Shown piece by piece: positions 59,892 through 64,000 of a stretch of DNA of 64,000 nt. Below the pieces are notes generated by a model, which worked only from the letters and a program-made list of their open reading frames with translations, searched no databases and was not told where the DNA came from. The DNA lies in the NCBI GenBank assembly GCA_030247855.1, contig JAPDRN010000123.1:31785-95784 (forward strand), read 5' to 3'. A program made the translations under genes and the position numbers. Position 1 is the stretch's first letter; each line of letters opens with the position of its first letter. This DNA comes from Knufia peltigerae. Taxonomy: Eukaryota > Ascomycota > Eurotiomycetes > Chaetothyriales > Trichomeriaceae.

Positions 59892-62800
59892 ATGATCATG
59901 GATTCAGGACGTGATCAACCGGAGCTAGTCGACCTTGTTTCGGACAGTGAGAGCGATGAAGAAGTTTTCGATCACCTCAAGTCTCCAGGACATGAACCAC
60001 TGCACAGAAACATCATTACCACGTCACACGCAGATCCGATGGGCACAATGCAGAGACTGTTTCCACCAGTTCTTGACGCCGAGAATAATACACAACAATC
60101 AGGTGATGGGTCTCTGAGGCCTCTCTTGCACGATGATCATGAGGCGTCGGAACACAATTCGAGGAGCCCGTTGAGTGGGAACGGCGGCAGCGTTATACGT
60201 ACAGGAGCACCCAGAAGTACTGGGGCTGCTGATTCGCACACTCAAAACCCTGTCATCTTGGACATACTCGACGACGACAACAGCAGCAGCATAAGTGACA
60301 CTGCCATGGGGAGCGATGACGGTCGTAACGGATTGCGGGTGCTACCAGGTTTGAAGCCAAATCCGAAATCAAGACGACAGCCACAGGGGAGTCGGAAGGA
60401 AGATGAGAAGGATACAAAACTCACCACCACTGTCGATCTATCACAGTTGTCTGACGAAGATGACGATGACTGGCGGCGTGCGGTTGAGCTGTCTTTGCAA
60501 GACTCAGCAGCACACGACAATGCCAACGTTAGCCCGAGCGGGAACGACAGCAATCCAGAATCTGAAGACGAAAGCCTCAAGAAAGCAATCGCACTTTCTC
60601 TATTAGATGCAGATGCGGTGAGTGACGACAACGGTAGTACTAGCGGCAGTCCTGCAAAGTGCAACAACCAAGACGGCATGAGGACCACTAAGCCAGAGGT
60701 GAAACTAGATAAGAGCAATGACACCGAATTATATGGCATTAATGCAGCGGCCCAGCACTCAGACGGTGACACGCGAAAAGAGCGCTGTACGACAGAAACA
60801 ACCTTGTCGGATAGTCTAGCTACACCCACTGCAAAGTCCGACCCTATTGTTGGTTCTACTGCTACAAACCTCGACGGCGATTCATCAAAGGACAAATCTG
60901 CGTTCAGTATTCTCACTCTGAACCGCAAACAGATGGAAGAAGAACGATTGGCGAGACTCAAGCGCAAGCGCGAGAGCGACCTCGAGGCCGCCAACGACAA
61001 AGATTCGAAACAAATTCGCCTGGACCACACGGCGTCTTCGGCTCGAAGCATCTCTCCTCCTGCCCACCAACGACAAGCTCATCGGACAGGTACTCAATAT
61101 TCAACAGGACTGTCTTCTGCGACGGCCAATACAAGACTAGGGAAGTCAAGCACGTCAGATTCTTCCCATAGCCATTCATCTGCTCCTTCACCAACGTCAC
61201 CGCCCTTTTCGACGGGCAAGGTCTTCAAAACCGCCCTCGCCGACGCAAGCACTGTATCGTCCATCGACACCATCTCTTTTGCCCAACTTATTTCCCCATC
61301 CAAGTGTCTTGAATCGGCCCTGCTCTCTTCCTTCATCTGGGACTTTGACTGGCTCTTTCCACATTTCGACACCAAACGCACCAAGTTCCAGCTTGTCATG
61401 CATGGCAAATCCGCCGCGCAGCGCGCGTCGATTCGCGCCGAGTTCGCTGGCGTGAACAACGTGCGCATCGCTTTTCCCCCGATGGATGGCATCACCAACT
61501 GTATGCACAGCAAGCTCATGCTTCTGTTCTACACTGACGAGCCTGCGTCAAAGGAGGCAGCGCCCCAGATGACACCGTGCTCGGGGAGGGAAACGAAGCA
61601 GGACTGGTCGAGGAGATGTCGCGTCGTCGTTCCGACGGCAAATCTCGTTGGCTTCGATTGGGGGGTCGGCTCCTTCATGGAGAACACTGTGTTTGTTATC
61701 GATTTGCCCGGGAACAACATCTCAACGTCAAGCACCTCTACAGGAAGAAAAACAGAAACAGAAAGGACAACAGGGATAGCAGACGCCAAGGGAAAGACGC
61801 AGTTCGAAGCCTCGTTGAGAGCATTCCTCGAGGCGCAAACGGTGCCCGACGACGTCCTTGCCAAATTGTCCTCCTTCGACTTCAGTCTCACCTCCGACCT
61901 AGCCTTCGTGCATACCTTGGGCGGCGCCCACACGAAACCCCAAATAGTCCAGAGTACTGGTCTGCCAGGCCTGGCCAACGCCGTAACGCAGCTTGGGCTC
62001 GCGACTCGCCGAGAGCTGCAGCTGGACTACGTCACGTCCTCACTGGGCAATCTGAACGAGACCTTTATGCGTAATGTCTACAACGCGGCACAGGGCGATA
62101 CCTCGGTTGGTGGCGGTCTGGCCACTGCGCCACCGTTATCGTTCTCGTCGTCGTCGTCATCGACATTTTTTCGACGAGCGGAACCGATCAAGACAAAGAC
62201 AGCAGCAGGTTTGCTGCATGATGCAGGGGTGGACGACGGTGAGGAAGGCCACGGCGGCGAAAGCGAGGGCGAACGAGATGCATGGAGGAAGAATTTTCGG
62301 GTTTACTACCCCAGCGACACCACTGTCCGAAGCTCCAAAGGAGGAATGCACAATGCGGGCACCATTTGTTTCTCGAGCAAGTGGTGGGCGCAGCCTTCGT
62401 TTCCGCGGTCGAATTTGCGCGACTGCGTTAGTCTGCGAGAGGGATTACTGATGCACAACAAAGTAAGTACAGTACACCAGACGAGACATGCCCGGACCCC
62501 TATCTGACACGCTCGACTGCTCATGGCTTGCGTCCTCGGTTTCGGGATGGAGGCCATGTTATGCTATTGATTACTGTATTACTGTATTACGATGGTCACA
62601 CCGGTGAGGGAGAATGATGGCTGATCTTTGCTCTGCGCCATTTTGTAGATTCTCTTTGTCAGACCTACGTCGACTGGCTCCGAGGCCCAGCATAGGCCTT
62701 CAAACGAACACGCACAGCCACAACGGCCATGGATGTACGTGGGAAGCGCGAATTTGTCGGAGAGTGCTTGGTGAGTGTTTCTAGCTTTGTCGCTGTCAAC

Positions 62801-63147
62801 CACGCCCCCCCTCCTCCCCTGTCCCATGCACGTTTGTCCTGCCCAGGATTCTGTACAACAGGAGAACTGATGTGCAACGTCCATTCAGGGGAAAATTGGT
62901 TCAGGATAGGTCGAGCAAGCAGCCTAAGCTCAATTGTCGAAACTGGGAGTGTGGAGTCATTATTCCGCTGCCTCTGACGAACGAAGGAACAGAGACAAAC
63001 GGGATCGCCGGCCCAGGCGAAACCGAAACTCACAGTAGTAGCGAGAGTCTTGCTGACTTTGAAAAGATCGTCGCCGTTCCCATGAGATATCCTGGCGAGA
63101 GTTTCGTAGCAAAGGGACAGAAGAAACCGTGGACGCTGTTTGATTGA
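59892..63147 (+). CDS. tdp1: Tyrosyl-DNA phosphodiesterase 1 with N-terminal ubiquitin-interacting motifs (983 aa)
   Basis: Three exons, 59892..62462, 62649..62770 and 62889..63147. The introns (186 and 118 bp) restore LLMHNK|ILFVRP and SESAW|GKLVQDR. The catalytic domain holds two HxK motifs: MHSKLMLLF near residue 538 and LMHNKILF near 855, followed by YVGSANLSESAW. The C-terminal NCRNWECGVIIPL is typical of Tdp1. The enzyme removes topoisomerase I peptides from DNA 3' ends in the nucleus. The N-terminal 430 residues are acidic and disordered. They include two ubiquitin-interacting-motif-like helices, DDDDWRRAVELSLQDS (about 192-207) and EDESLKKAIALSLLDAD (about 222-238). A coiled basic stretch (EEERLARLKRKRES) follows, common just before the fungal Tdp1 core. 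Start: first methionine after the leader-like stretch, but 59487 is also in frame. Confidence 0.92.
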
Positions 63148-64000
63148 TGTGGTGCCCCCCCCTCTCTGGTACGGTAACGGAGTAATAGATCAGGCCTTTC
63201 CGAATGATAATGCTCGGTCGAATTTCATGTGATATTCTTCTTACCGTTAATACTGTACCAAGGATGAGTTGAACTTGCTTTTTCTTTTTCATCATCATCA
63301 TCATCATCGATTTTGGGCTGGATGCAGCAAAGCAAGCTTCCCCCTGGACAAACTTTCGACGCGGGCGCGGATGGTCACTATGGCTCCAATTTCAAGGCAT
63401 CCGCTGGTTTCACGGGCTAGACAGGAAAGCTCGGTAGGAGGAGACACCTGAGCTGTTCGACAACGTTGGGTTTGGTCAAGGGGAGATTTAGCTTTTTACT
63501 GACGCCGAAAAGTGTGTGGGCCAGTGGGACACCACACACTCCGAAAGGCACCAGTGAGTTATGATGGCGTGCTTCGTCGTGAGCCAGGGTCCGGTCCTCG
63601 TACATACATACAGTATAGTATTGATTACGAGAGGAGTTTAGTTTTCTTTTTTTACACACGGAGTAATAAATCAGAGGCGAGTACAGTAAGGTTGCTGGAA
63701 GAACACATCCTGACGTGGTGGTCTGAGCTGTGAAGCTCAGCCCCCTTCTGAACGCAGAAGAGATGAGGTTGCGGTCTGTCCTCAAACCCTTACTCGTAAC
63801 AGTACGCGTTTTTTCCTGTTTCCCACGAGACGTTCCGAACCACTTTCTCTGCTAGACGCGGGAAGGAAAAAAATGGAAAGAAAATGTCAGTCCCAGACTT
63901 GTCACCAGAAAACATTCACCAGTTGAACTCGTATCGCGATGGCTTTCCTCTACAGTACCGTACATATGTCGATCACAGTCCTATACAGTACTGGGTGATG
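63148..64000. other. Window edge, no gene seen
   Basis: This is 853 bp of 3' flank and intergenic DNA. It includes an ATC repeat (63287-63307) and near-matches to the TACGGAGTA motif (about 63170 and 63658). Short frames on both strands lack recognisable features. Confidence 0.45.

Noticed and set aside
60242..61051. Minus-strand open frame of 269 codons, Ser/Leu-rich
   Set aside because: It is antisense to the acidic disordered part of Tdp1. The Ser/Leu runs mirror Asp/Glu/Ser codons.
1..64000. tRNA genes or CRISPR arrays
   Set aside because: I looked for T-loop-like GTTCGA contexts and regularly spaced repeats and found none that completes a cloverleaf or array.

Overview
This is eukaryotic nuclear DNA, almost certainly from a filamentous ascomycete (Pezizomycotina). 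Gene density is about one per 2.5 kb. Introns are mostly 45-115 bp, with GT-AG ends and GCTAAC/CTGAC-like branch sites. The families are typically fungal: Clr5 domain, Zn2Cys6 regulator, MFS sugar porter, Mss51, SWR1, SARAF, fungal LCCL/lipocalin-like. The nonamer TACGGAGTA is scattered through the intergenic DNA, a habit I associate with Eurotiomycetes. The species cannot be named from the sequence. I saw no tRNA, rRNA, CRISPR or intact transposon. Exon joins below were worked out by hand from splice signals and reading-frame continuity.

Layout. 0-6 kb: a collagen-like Gly-X-Y protein and a Clr5-domain protein, both on minus. 6.8-10.8 kb: a DUF1152-type protein, mitochondrial RidA and a convergent quinone reductase. 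11.2-15.1 kb: a protein with four Cys-Pro (heme-regulatory-like) motifs, followed on the same strand by Mss51. 16-18 kb: a Gly-rich secreted protein and complex I subunit NDUFB8. 18.7-30.5 kb: a putative nitrogen/heterocycle catabolic neighbourhood. It holds an amino-acid transporter, an amidase, two PuuE/cyclic-imidase-type hydrolases around an Old Yellow Enzyme, a decayed acyl-CoA oxidase and a Zn2Cys6 regulator. 32.7-37.6 kb: the SWR1 chromatin remodeller. 38.6-46.2 kb: a sugar/polyol transporter, a transketolase-family enzyme and a methyltransferase. 46.3-52.6 kb: a large membrane glycoprotein, a Cys-rich GPI-type protein, an LCCL/lipocalin-like protein and a tiny ORF. 53.3-63.1 kb: methylmalonate-semialdehyde dehydrogenase, a polytopic membrane protein, SARAF, and Tdp1 with ubiquitin-interacting motifs.

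The most interesting functional grouping is 20.8-27.3 kb. Amidase, two imidase-like enzymes and an ene-reductase match three enzyme types of the Aspergillus nidulans nicotinate (hxn) pathway. GATA-factor sites lie in the divergent amidase/imidase promoter, and a Zn2Cys6 regulator and an amino-acid transporter flank the set. A second grouping is the Cys-Pro protein beside Mss51, because yeast Mss51 is itself a heme-responsive factor. The remaining genes are mostly conserved housekeeping or fungal-hypothetical genes without an obvious shared pathway.
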